A DNA stretch of 64,000 bases from Undibacter mobilis (lineage in GTDB: Bacteria > Pseudomonadota > Alphaproteobacteria > Rhizobiales > Xanthobacteraceae), in contig NZ_QRGO01000001.1 in assembly GCF_003367195.1 (NCBI RefSeq), positions 2,466,501-2,530,500 on the forward strand, read 5' to 3'. The first letter of the stretch is position 1; each line of letters opens with the position of its first letter. Below are positions 26,470 through 34,025 of the stretch, in pieces. The position numbers were made by a program, and so were the translations under genes. The notes beneath the pieces were generated by a model. The model was not told the origin of the DNA. It saw only the letters and a program-made list of their open reading frames with translations, and made no database searches.

Positions 26470-28044
26470 ATGACCGACACCGATCCCAGCACTGAGCCGT
26501 TGCCGGCGACCTGGTACGAAGCCACGCGCGTGGCGCGGCCCCAGCACCCGCGGCTGGGCTTCGATCTCGATGTCGATGTCTGCGTGATCGGCGCCGGGCT
26601 TGCCGGCCTGACGGTGGCCCGCGAGATCGCCATGCGCGGCTGGTCGGTCGCGGTGCTGGAAGGCGGCCGCATCGCCGAGGCGGCCTCGGGCCGCAACACC
26701 GGCTTCGTGCTGCCGGGCTTTGCCGAAAGCGTTGACGGTTTGGTCGAGCGCATCGGCCTCGATCACACCAAGCGGCTCTGGGCGCTGTCGGAACAGGGCG
26801 TCGATTACGTCCGCCGTACCATCGACGACAATAATCTGCCCGGCGTCGATCCGGTGCCGGGCTGGCTGCGGGTGCATCAGACCGACGAACCGGACCGCGT
26901 GCGCGCCGATGTCGAGCGGTTGCGCTGGATTGGCGCCGATGTCGAAATGTGGCCCACGGAGAAGGTGCGCGCCGAATTGTCGAGCGCGCGTTATTTCAGC
27001 GCCGTCCATTGGCGCAACGCCTTCCATATCCATCCGCTCAATTATGCGCTGGGCCTCGCCCGGCTCGCGGCCGATGCCGGCTGCCGGATCTTCGAGGAAA
27101 CGCCGGCGCTGTCGATCGATCCGGCGGGTGTTCGCAAGCGCATCGTGACGCCGAACGGGCGGCTGCGCGCGGCTCATGTCGTTTTCGCCGGCAATGTGCA
27201 GCTCGGCAATCTGATGCCGTCGCTGGCGCAGACTTTGCTGCCGGTGAACACCTTCGTGATGGTCACCGAGCCGCTCGGCAACAGGCTCAAGGAATTCGTA
27301 CGCTATCGCGGCGCGATCAGCGACACGGCCCGCGCGGATAATCACTACCGCATCGTCGATGGCGATCGCCTGATGGTGTCGGGCCGGGTGCGGGTGTGGC
27401 AGGCCGATGCCGGCCGCTTTGCCAGCGCGCTGGCCGCCGACGTCACCCGCAAGTTTCCCGGTCTCGGTCGTGTCGAGGCGGCGCAGGTCTGGTCGGGCAC
27501 GTTGGGACGCACCATTCACCGTATGCCGCAGATTGGCGCGATGGCGGAAGGCGTCTGGGTCGCCAGCGGCTTTGCCGGGCATGGGCTCAATACCACGGCA
27601 ATGGCCGGCGAATTGATTGCGCGCGGCATCGTCGACGGCGACGACACCTGGCGTTTGTTCGCGCCTTACGAACTGGTCTGGGCCGGAGGCCGCACCGGCG
27701 CCGCGGTGGCGCAGGGTCTGTACTGGTGGCGTAGCGGCGCGGCCGCACTTGCCGGCAGCTTGTCGCGCTATCGCGAGCGCCGCCGCCTCGCCAAGGCCGA
27801 GCGCGACGCCGCGGTGGCCGCGGCCGGGCCCGTCATTCCGCCCGAGCGTTTGCCTGCCGACCAAATCGCGGCGGCGCCGGTTGCTGCGGCAGCGCCTGCC
27901 GCCGACATGCCATCGGGCGCGCCGTCCGGAGGCCAGCCGGAACGGCGAAAGAATCGCGGCAAGCGCCGTGGTGTAAAGAAGGACGGGTCTGAAGGTTCCG
28001 CGCCGCCTGATGCCGCACCGTCACCTGAAAGCACCACCCATTAA
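26470..28044 (+). CDS. FAD-dependent oxidoreductase (DAO family) with basic tail
   Basis: A 524-residue flavoprotein. The dinucleotide-binding VCVIGAGLAGLTVAREIA and SGRNTGFVLPG belong to the D-amino-acid/amine oxidase superfamily, close to gamma-glutamylputrescine or sarcosine oxidase-like enzymes. FAGHGLNTTAMAGELIARGI near residue 375 is the second FAD motif. The last ~120 residues are Ala/Pro-rich and end in a lysine/arginine-rich segment (KNRGKRRGVKK) not needed for catalysis and possibly disordered. The substrate is unknown. I used the ATG at 26470; a GTG at 26437 is possible. Confidence 0.8.
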   Translation: MTDTDPSTEPLPATWYEATRVARPQHPRLGFDLDVDVCVIGAGLAGLTVAREIAMRGWSVAVLEGGRIAEAASGRNTGFVLPGFAESVDGLVERIGLDHTKRLWALSEQGVDYVRRTIDDNNLPGVDPVPGWLRVHQTDEPDRVRADVERLRWIGADVEMWPTEKVRAELSSARYFSAVHWRNAFHIHPLNYALGLARLAADAGCRIFEETPALSIDPAGVRKRIVTPNGRLRAAHVVFAGNVQLGNLMPSLAQTLLPVNTFVMVTEPLGNRLKEFVRYRGAISDTARADNHYRIVDGDRLMVSGRVRVWQADAGRFASALAADVTRKFPGLGRVEAAQVWSGTLGRTIHRMPQIGAMAEGVWVASGFAGHGLNTTAMAGELIARGIVDGDDTWRLFAPYELVWAGGRTGAAVAQGLYWWRSGAAALAGSLSRYRERRRLAKAERDAAVAAAGPVIPPERLPADQIAAAPVAAAAPAADMPSGAPSGGQPERRKNRGKRRGVKKDGSEGSAPPDAAPSPESTTH

Positions 28045-28116
28045 GAATTGTGCCGTCATGCTGGAAACCCACCGGCGGATTCGCCGGTTGATCGGTGTCA
28101 CGGACCATTCGGCAAT

Positions 28117-28932
28117 ATGCGCGCTGCGATCAAGATGACGGCACGATCCATCGCGGCCTGCGGCGCGCTGCTGGCCGCCGTGCCCGCCCTTGCCGACCAG
28201 CGGACGCGCTCGACCGACTGGACCTTGACGCTCGGTGTCGAAGGCCGCGTGCTCCCACAGTTCGAAGGCAGCCGAAACGATGTGCTCCGGCCGGTGCCGG
28301 TTTTCAGTTTCCGCCGCGCCGGCACGCCGCAACGATTCCGCAGCCCGCGCGATGGCGGCGGCGCCGCGTTGATCGATAACGGGCCGTTCAAGTTCGGGCC
28401 GGCCATCAAGGTGAAGTTGCCGCGCAAGGAAAGCGAAGACGTCGCGCTGCGCGGCCTCGGCAATGTCGATTGGACGCTGGAAGCGGGCGGCTTTGCCGAA
28501 TTCTGGCCGTCGGACTGGCTGCGCACGCGGCTGGAATTGCGCCAGGGCTTCGGCGGCCATAAGGGCCTGGCCGGCGATCTCTCGGCCGATCTCGTCGTGC
28601 CGCTGACGGAGCGTCTGACGCTGTCCGGCGGCCCGCGCCTGAGCGCCACCAACGCCGCGGCGGTTTCGCCCTACTATTCAATTACCTCAGGACAATCGGC
28701 GGCCTCCGGCCTGCCGGTTTATTCGGCAGGCGGCGGGCTCAAGTCGTGGGGCGCCGGTGCGCAAGTCAGTTATCAGATCGATCCCGGCTGGCGTAGCTAC
28801 TGGTTTATCGAGTATGAGCAGCTCGCTGGCGACGCGGCCAAATCTCCTCTGGTCACGCAGCGCGGCTCGATCAACCAGATACAGGTGGGGATTGGGATCA
28901 CGCGATCCTTCGACATCCCGGGCCTGTGGTAG
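28117..28932 (+). CDS. MipA/OmpV family outer membrane protein
   Basis: A 271-residue protein with a signal peptide (cleavage near VPALADQ) and a beta-rich sequence with alternating hydrophobics. It has the family pattern DWTLTLGVEGRVLPQFEGSRND near the mature N-terminus and an aromatic end (TRSFDIPGLW). MipA/OmpV proteins are outer-membrane beta-barrels related to scaffolding or uptake. The gene follows the oxidoreductase by ~70 bp and precedes a lipoprotein gene. Starts at 28117 or 28135 are both possible; neither has a strong ribosome site. Confidence 0.8.
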   Translation: MRAAIKMTARSIAACGALLAAVPALADQRTRSTDWTLTLGVEGRVLPQFEGSRNDVLRPVPVFSFRRAGTPQRFRSPRDGGGAALIDNGPFKFGPAIKVKLPRKESEDVALRGLGNVDWTLEAGGFAEFWPSDWLRTRLELRQGFGGHKGLAGDLSADLVVPLTERLTLSGGPRLSATNAAAVSPYYSITSGQSAASGLPVYSAGGGLKSWGAGAQVSYQIDPGWRSYWFIEYEQLAGDAAKSPLVTQRGSINQIQVGIGITRSFDIPGLW

Positions 28933-28965
28933 ACTGCGAACCCACGAACGCCGAGTTTTCCGTCC

Positions 28966-29877
28966 ATGAGAATCCTGACCGCCTGTGCGGCGGCCCTGCT
29001 TGTTGCGGGCTGCGTCGACACCAATTCCAATCTGGCCTCCAACACCCTTGGCGGCTCGGGCTCATCCTCACCGCGGCCGAAGACGATTGTCGTCTCGGAC
29101 TTCGTGGTGTCGCAGGATGTGCTGCTGATCGACCGCGGCTACACCGCGCGGCTCGAACGCAAGATCGGCGCCTTTCCGACGCATGAGCGCAAGCCGCGCA
29201 CCATGGACCGGGTCAATGACGAGATCGTCGCCTCCATCGTCGCCACCTTGCGCGAAGCCGGTCTCGATGCGCAGCCCGGCGCGGAAGAGGGGCTGAGAGC
29301 GTCGTCCGATGCGGTCATCATCAACGGCCGCCTGCGGCCATCCAGTGCCGATGCCAAAAAGAATGAAGCCGGCATCGGTGGCGGCAAGAGCAATGTCACC
29401 GCCGACATGACGATGTCGACCTTCTCCAGCCTCGGCAAACGCGAACTGCTCAGCTTCTCGGCGCAAGCCGATGCCAAGTTGCCGTCGGGCAAGGCGGCGT
29501 CCACCAGCAATTCCGAAATTTCCACCGTGCTGGCGAGTCTCGAGGGCGCGCAGGAGAAATTGTCGTCCGATGTCGAAGCGGCTGCGCGCAAGATCGGCCG
29601 CGCCGCGGGCGAGAAGATCGTGGCCTATGCCAAGGTGCAGGGTTGGTTGAACAAGGCTGATGGCGAGAACGCCGTCGCCCATGCCGATACGGCCAAGCCT
29701 GCCAGCGCCAAGCCGAAGCCGGCGGCGAAACCGGAGGCCAAGCCCGCCGAAGCGACACCATCGGATTCGAAATCCGAGATCCAGTCGCCTGACGACGTGG
29801 CGAGCGAGCCCGCCGATGGCGAGACCGATATGGTCAAGCTGCCGGCGCCCAAGCCGAAGAAGAAGCCGGCGGCGTGA
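28966..29877 (+). CDS. Outer-membrane-type lipoprotein, DUF4410-like
   Basis: A 303-residue protein with the lipobox LLVAGC (Cys16). The mature part has TIVVSDFVVSQDV, a strand-helix region with DEIVASIVATLREAGLDA and DAVIINGRLRP, resembling DUF4410-type lipoproteins. The last ~75 residues are a repetitive Lys/Pro/Ala linker ending PKPKKKPAA, like peptidoglycan- or wall-spanning tails. It starts 33 bp after the MipA-like gene, so joint expression is likely. The function is unknown. Confidence 0.7.
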   Translation: MRILTACAAALLVAGCVDTNSNLASNTLGGSGSSSPRPKTIVVSDFVVSQDVLLIDRGYTARLERKIGAFPTHERKPRTMDRVNDEIVASIVATLREAGLDAQPGAEEGLRASSDAVIINGRLRPSSADAKKNEAGIGGGKSNVTADMTMSTFSSLGKRELLSFSAQADAKLPSGKAASTSNSEISTVLASLEGAQEKLSSDVEAAARKIGRAAGEKIVAYAKVQGWLNKADGENAVAHADTAKPASAKPKPAAKPEAKPAEATPSDSKSEIQSPDDVASEPADGETDMVKLPAPKPKKKPAA

Positions 29878-30069
29878 GCCGCCGCCGCGACCGTTGCTTC
29901 ATCCGCGCGGTCGATGAGTTTTACGGATCAGCTGACGGTATCTCATGCGCACCATTGCGAGTGTGCGCTGCCGCATGACCGGCCGCTGCGTTTATTGATT
30001 TTAATCAAGGTTGGAGACGGACTGCGTCGCCACGCTGTTGCTCGCATATCGAGACAATGGCGGGCAACC

Positions 30070-30411
30070 ATGCAGCATCACGATATCCCGGGCACGACGG
30101 TTTTCGACGGCGAACAGGCGCAGAAGGGCTATGCGCTGAATGCCATGTGTTACTCGTTCAACGCTGCCGCCAATCGCGACGAGTTCAAGCGCGACGAAGA
30201 CGCCTATTGCACTAAGTACGGCCTGAACGAGGAACAGCGCACGGCGATCCGTGAGCGCAACGTACTCAAGCTGCTCGCTGCCGGCGGTAATGTTTATTAC
30301 CTCGCGAAATTTGCTGGCATTCTCAATCTCAACGTCCAGGACATCGGCGCGCAGCAGACCGGCATGAGCGTCGATGCGTTCAAGGAAAAGCTGGCGGCAG
30401 CGGGAAGGTAA
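30070..30411 (+). CDS. ligA: Protocatechuate 4,5-dioxygenase alpha subunit
   Basis: A 113-residue helical subunit of the class III extradiol dioxygenase LigAB. The characteristic stretch FDGEQAQKGYALNAMCYSFN and GGNVYYLAKFAGILNLNVQD cover the active site of the beta subunit in the known structure. It lies 5 bp before ligB. The start at 30070 begins at the family N-terminus; the longer upstream frame has no similarity. Together with ligB and ligC it opens protocatechuate at the 4,5-bond and oxidises the product. Confidence 0.92.
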   Translation: MQHHDIPGTTVFDGEQAQKGYALNAMCYSFNAAANRDEFKRDEDAYCTKYGLNEEQRTAIRERNVLKLLAAGGNVYYLAKFAGILNLNVQDIGAQQTGMSVDAFKEKLAAAGR

Positions 30412-30416
30412 CGGCC

Positions 30417-31283
30417 ATGGCTCAAATCGTCGGCGCGATCGCGACTTCGCATATTCCCGCTATCGGCAAGGCGATTGCCGAAAAGCGGCAGAACGACCCT
30501 TACTGGAAACCGTTCTTCGACGGTTACGCCGCAGCCCATGCCTGGCTGAAGCAGGCCCGGCCCGACGTCGTCGTCATGATCTATAACGATCACGGCCTCA
30601 ATTTCTTCCTCGACAAGATGCCGACCTTCGCCGTCGGCGCCGCCGCGCAGTATCGCAGCGAAGACGAGGGCTGGGGCCTGCCGGTGCTTAATTCGTTTCC
30701 CGGCGATGCGGCGCTGTCCTGGCATGTGATTGAACATCTGGTGGCCGATGAGTTCGACGTCGTCTCCTGTCAGGATATGGCGGTCGATCACGGCTTTACG
30801 GTACCGATGAATCTCATGTTTCCGGATGCCGGCGGCCAGTGGCCGGTGAAGACGCTTCCGGTCTCGATCAACACGGTGCAGCATCCGCTGCCGTCTCCGG
30901 CGCGCTGCTGGAAACTCGGCCGCGCGATCGGCCGCGCCATCGAAAGCTACCCGAAGGATCTGCGCGTGGTGGTGTTCGGCACCGGTGGTCTGTCGCATCA
31001 GCTCGACGGCACGCGCGCGGGCTTCATCAATAAAAAGTTCGATCTCTATTGTCTCGACACCATCGTGCGCGATCCCGAGGCGCTGACCAAATTGTCGGTG
31101 ATCGATCTGGTGCGCGAGGCGGGGGCGCAGGGCGTCGAATTCCTCAACTGGATCGCGATGCGCGGCGCGTTGCTTGGCAATGTCAGCCAAGTTCACCGCA
31201 ACTATCATATTCCGATCTCCAACACCGCCGGCGCCACCTTGGTGCTCGAGAACCGGACCGCCGCGCAAAGCCAGGCGGCCTGA
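30417..31283 (+). CDS. ligB: Protocatechuate 4,5-dioxygenase beta subunit
   Basis: A 288-residue catalytic subunit. Iron ligands correspond to His12 (TSHIPA), the His of IYNDHG, and the Glu of GVEFLNW near residue 240. The catalytic base is in GGLSHQLDG. GNxxxxYHIPISNTAGA at the end is typical for LigB. The enzyme cleaves protocatechuate to 4-carboxy-2-hydroxymuconate-6-semialdehyde. GGAAGG precedes the ATG. A gallate or 3-O-methylgallate preference cannot be excluded, but the separate short alpha subunit argues for protocatechuate. Confidence 0.92.
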   Translation: MAQIVGAIATSHIPAIGKAIAEKRQNDPYWKPFFDGYAAAHAWLKQARPDVVVMIYNDHGLNFFLDKMPTFAVGAAAQYRSEDEGWGLPVLNSFPGDAALSWHVIEHLVADEFDVVSCQDMAVDHGFTVPMNLMFPDAGGQWPVKTLPVSINTVQHPLPSPARCWKLGRAIGRAIESYPKDLRVVVFGTGGLSHQLDGTRAGFINKKFDLYCLDTIVRDPEALTKLSVIDLVREAGAQGVEFLNWIAMRGALLGNVSQVHRNYHIPISNTAGATLVLENRTAAQSQAA

Positions 31284-31309
31284 CGCCGCGACCTGCAAGA
31301 GGACGTTTA

Positions 31310-32278
31310 ATGATGAAGATCTGCGTCGCCGGCGAAGGCGCCTTCGGCAACAAGCATCTCGAGGCTCTCGCCAAGATCGACGGCGTTGAAGTCGCGTCGC
31401 TGGTCGGCGGCGTGGCGGATGCGACCGAGGCCGTGGCGAAGAAGTTCAACATCCCGCACTGGACGCTGGACCTCGCCGAGGGCGTGGCGCAGCCCGGTGT
31501 CGAGGCCGTCATTCTGACCACGCCGACGCCCTTGCATGCGCGTCAGGCCGAGCAGGCGATGCGCGCCGGCAAGCATGTGCTGGTCGAAATCCCGATGGCT
31601 GACAATGTCGCCGATGCGGAGCGACTGGTGCAGGTCCAGAAGGAGAAGGGCGTCGTGGCGATGGCTGGCCATGTCCGCCGCTTCAATCCGAGCCATCAAT
31701 GGGTTCACCGGAAAATGGTGGCGGGCGAACTGAAGTTGCAGCAGTTCGCCGCAACGACTTATTTCTTCCGCCGCACCAACCTCAATGCGCTTGGCCAGCC
31801 GCGCAGCTGGACCGATCATCTGCTGTGGCATCACGCCTGCCACGCCGTCGATCTGTTCCTGTGGCAGACCGGCGAGGTGCCGGTCGAAGCGCAGGCGATC
31901 CAGGGTCCGATCCATCCCGAACTCGGCATCGCCATGGATATGGGCATACAGCTCAAGGCGCCGTCGGGGGCGATCTTCACGCTGTCACTGTCATTCAATA
32001 ACAACGGGCCGCTCGGTTCGTTCTATCGCTACATTTGCGATAACGGCACCTATATCGGCCGCTACGATGAACTGGTCGATGGCTACGACAAGCCGGTCGA
32101 TCTTTCCGGCATCGGCGTCTCGCTCAACGGCGTAGAGCTGGAAGATCGCGAGTTCATCGCCGCGATCCGGGAGCGCCGGGAGCCGGAATCCTCGCTGGCC
32201 AAATGCCTGCCGACGATGCGCGTGCTCGATCGGCTGGAGCGGCAGCTGCTCGGCAACCACGCCGCCGCAGCGGAGTGA
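31310..32278 (+). CDS. ligC: 4-carboxy-2-hydroxymuconate-6-semialdehyde dehydrogenase
   Basis: A 322-residue Gfo/Idh/MocA-family oxidoreductase with the NADP-binding VAGEGAFGNKHLEAL at the N-terminus and EIPMADNVADAERL in the middle. Position directly after ligAB and the GAFGxKHL motif match LigC, which oxidises the ring-cleavage product to 2-pyrone-4,6-dicarboxylate. AGAGGA sits 8 bp before the ATG at 31310. Later pathway genes (ligI, ligU, ligJ, ligK) are not in the window. Confidence 0.9.
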   Translation: MMKICVAGEGAFGNKHLEALAKIDGVEVASLVGGVADATEAVAKKFNIPHWTLDLAEGVAQPGVEAVILTTPTPLHARQAEQAMRAGKHVLVEIPMADNVADAERLVQVQKEKGVVAMAGHVRRFNPSHQWVHRKMVAGELKLQQFAATTYFFRRTNLNALGQPRSWTDHLLWHHACHAVDLFLWQTGEVPVEAQAIQGPIHPELGIAMDMGIQLKAPSGAIFTLSLSFNNNGPLGSFYRYICDNGTYIGRYDELVDGYDKPVDLSGIGVSLNGVELEDREFIAAIRERREPESSLAKCLPTMRVLDRLERQLLGNHAAAAE

Positions 32279-32316
32279 TTTTCTTATCCCTCCTCCTACA
32301 GGGGCGGAATAAGAAA
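32279..32316. terminator. Bidirectional hairpin between ligC and the MoxR gene
   Basis: The inverted repeat TTTCTTAT / ATAAGAAA, partly extended by CC/GG, lies between the two convergent stops and carries its own T/A-rich arms. Confidence 0.55.
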
Positions 32317-32318
32317 GC

Positions 32319-33164
32319 TTAGCGCCCGTCTCTCCGCGTCATGAATGCCAGGCGCTCGAACAAATGCACGTCCTGCTCGTTCTTGAGCAGTGCGCCGTGC
32401 AACGGCGGGATCAGCTTCTTCGGATCACGCTCGCGCAAGGTCTCCGGGCCGATATCCTCGACCATCAAGAGCTTGAGCCAGTCGAGCAGCTCCGACGTCG
32501 ACGGCTTCTTCTTGATGCCGGGCACGTCGCGGATCTCGTAGAACAGGCGCAGCGCTTCGCTGACCAGGCGCTGCTTGATGCCCGGATAGTGAACCTCGAC
32601 GATCGCCGCCATCGTCTCCGGATCGGGGAAACGGATGTAGTGGAAGAAACAGCGGCGCAGGAAGGCGTCCGGCAATTCCTTTTCGTTGTTCGAGGTGATG
32701 ATCACGATCGGGCGGCGGTGCGCTTTCACCGTCTCGCCGGTCTCGTAAACGTAGAACTCCATGCGGTCGAGTTCGAGCAGCAGGTCGTTCGGAAATTCGA
32801 TATCGGCCTTGTCGATTTCGTCGATCAGCAGGACCGGCCGCTCGCCGGCGACGAAGGCGTCCCACAGTTTGCCGCGCTTGATGTAGTTGCGGATATCCTT
32901 GACGCGCTCGTCGCCGAGCTGGCTGTCGCGCAGGCGGGAGACGGCATCGTATTCATAGAGGCCCTGCTGCGCCTTGGTGGTCGATTTGACGTGCCACTCC
33001 AGCATCGGCGCGCTGAGAGCCTTGGCGACCTCGAGGGCCAGGACCGATTTGCCGGTGCCGGGCTCGCCCTTCACCAGCAGCGGGCGCTCCAGCGCGATTG
33101 CGGCATTCACCGCTACTTTCAGATCGTCGGTCGCCACATAGGCGGAAGTGCCTTCAAAACGCAT
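32319..33164 (-). CDS. MoxR-type AAA+ ATPase
   Basis: A 281-residue AAA+ protein with Walker A GEPGTGKS at residues 33-40, Walker B VLLIDEIDKAD, and sensor-like TSNNEKELPDAFLRRC. MoxR ATPases act with vWA proteins to assemble or activate metalloenzymes. The only vWA protein in the window is the CoxE-like one at 13986-15161, on the other strand. GAGGAAA lies just before the ATG at 33164, which is better than the longer frame. Confidence 0.9.
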   Translation of the reverse strand: MRFEGTSAYVATDDLKVAVNAAIALERPLLVKGEPGTGKSVLALEVAKALSAPMLEWHVKSTTKAQQGLYEYDAVSRLRDSQLGDERVKDIRNYIKRGKLWDAFVAGERPVLLIDEIDKADIEFPNDLLLELDRMEFYVYETGETVKAHRRPIVIITSNNEKELPDAFLRRCFFHYIRFPDPETMAAIVEVHYPGIKQRLVSEALRLFYEIRDVPGIKKKPSTSELLDWLKLLMVEDIGPETLRERDPKKLIPPLHGALLKNEQDVHLFERLAFMTRRDGR

Positions 33165-33351
33165 GGATTTCCTCGTCATTGCCGTCGCGACACTAGGGTT
33201 GCCGCCCGCGGCGGGCAAGCCGCTTGGCTGGGGCAGGGCCTTGCCGTCTGACGCAGCCGTGATGGCGGCTTGATGGCAGACGCGGTAAAAATGACTATCT
33301 AGGCGATGGAAAGTTCACCTGAAGGCACGTTCGACGAGGACAGGTTCGACA

Positions 33352-33780
33352 ATGACAACAACAAGCGAGACCACCATCGACTTCAAATCTCTCACCGACG
33401 CCGACTGGAAGAAGCGGCTTTCGCCCGAGCAGTACCGCGTGCTGCGCCATCACGGCACTGAGCGGCCGGGGTCCTGTGCCCTGAATTACGAGAAGCGTGC
33501 CGGCACCTTTTCCTGCGCCGGCTGCGGGCAGCCGCTGTTCGAGTCCCACGAGAAGTTCGAGAGCGGCACCGGCTGGCCGAGCTTCACCGATCCGCTGCCC
33601 GGCTCCGTCGAGACCAGCGAGGACACCGCCTACGGTATGCGCCGGGTCGAGGTGCATTGCAGCCGCTGCGAAGGCCATCTCGGTCATGTCTTCCCGGACG
33701 GGCCGCCGCCGACCGGCCTGCGCTACTGCATGAATGGCGTCGCCATGGACTTCAAACCGGCGACAGAAAAGGCCGGCTGA
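33352..33780 (+). CDS. msrB: Peptide-methionine (R)-S-oxide reductase
   Basis: A 142-residue protein that repairs oxidised methionine. The zinc-binding pairs are C55/C58 (CAGC) and C103/C106 (CSRC). The catalytic Cys126 is in RYCMNGVAMDF, where most family members have RYCINSASL, a mild variant. SGTGWPSFTDP and EGHLGHVFPDGPPPTG are diagnostic. It is cytoplasmic, with no signal peptide. A terminator follows, so it is separate from the flagellar operon downstream. Confidence 0.95.
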   Translation: MTTTSETTIDFKSLTDADWKKRLSPEQYRVLRHHGTERPGSCALNYEKRAGTFSCAGCGQPLFESHEKFESGTGWPSFTDPLPGSVETSEDTAYGMRRVEVHCSRCEGHLGHVFPDGPPPTGLRYCMNGVAMDFKPATEKAG

Positions 33781-33812
33781 GCCGCCGCCGGTTCTCCCAC
33801 ACGCCGCAATCG

Positions 33813-33847
33813 CCGCCCCGGTCCACTGGCCGGGGCGGACCTGTTTT
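33813..33847 (+). terminator. Terminator after msrB
   Basis: The stem CCGCCCCGG / CCGGGGCGG has a short loop and is followed by ACCTGTTTT. It separates msrB from the flgE promoter region. Confidence 0.75.
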
Positions 33848-33850
33848 GAC

Positions 33851-33865
33851 CGGCAATTATTGCCC
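33851..33865. promoter_or_regulatory. Enhancer-like palindrome upstream of flgE
   Basis: CGGCAATTATTGCCC is one of four copies in the window of a 15-bp CGGCA-N5-TGCCG palindrome (last base off here). It lies 75 bp upstream of the sigma-54 -24 element of flgE. The position fits a FlbD-type activator site (ftr element) by analogy with Caulobacter. Confidence 0.6.
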
Positions 33866-33938
33866 GTTGCGGCAAAACAGGCCCGTCCTGCCGCGGACGC
33901 CCTCTAATTAATGCATTGATATATATAGAGTAATTGGC

Positions 33939-33954
33939 TGGCATGGCGATTGCC
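33939..33954 (+). promoter_or_regulatory. Sigma-54 promoter of flgE-flgK-flgL
   Basis: TGGCATGGCGATTGCC: GG at -24 and GC at -12 with exactly 10 bp between. The ATG of flgE is ~72 bp downstream. One base differs from the TGGCAC core. Confidence 0.75.
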
Positions 33955-34025
33955 AAGTCCTTCCCGAGATCGTGTGCGCTTGAGGCCCGGAGCGGGCGGC
34001 GCCACGACCGTGGAGAAGGACAGTC

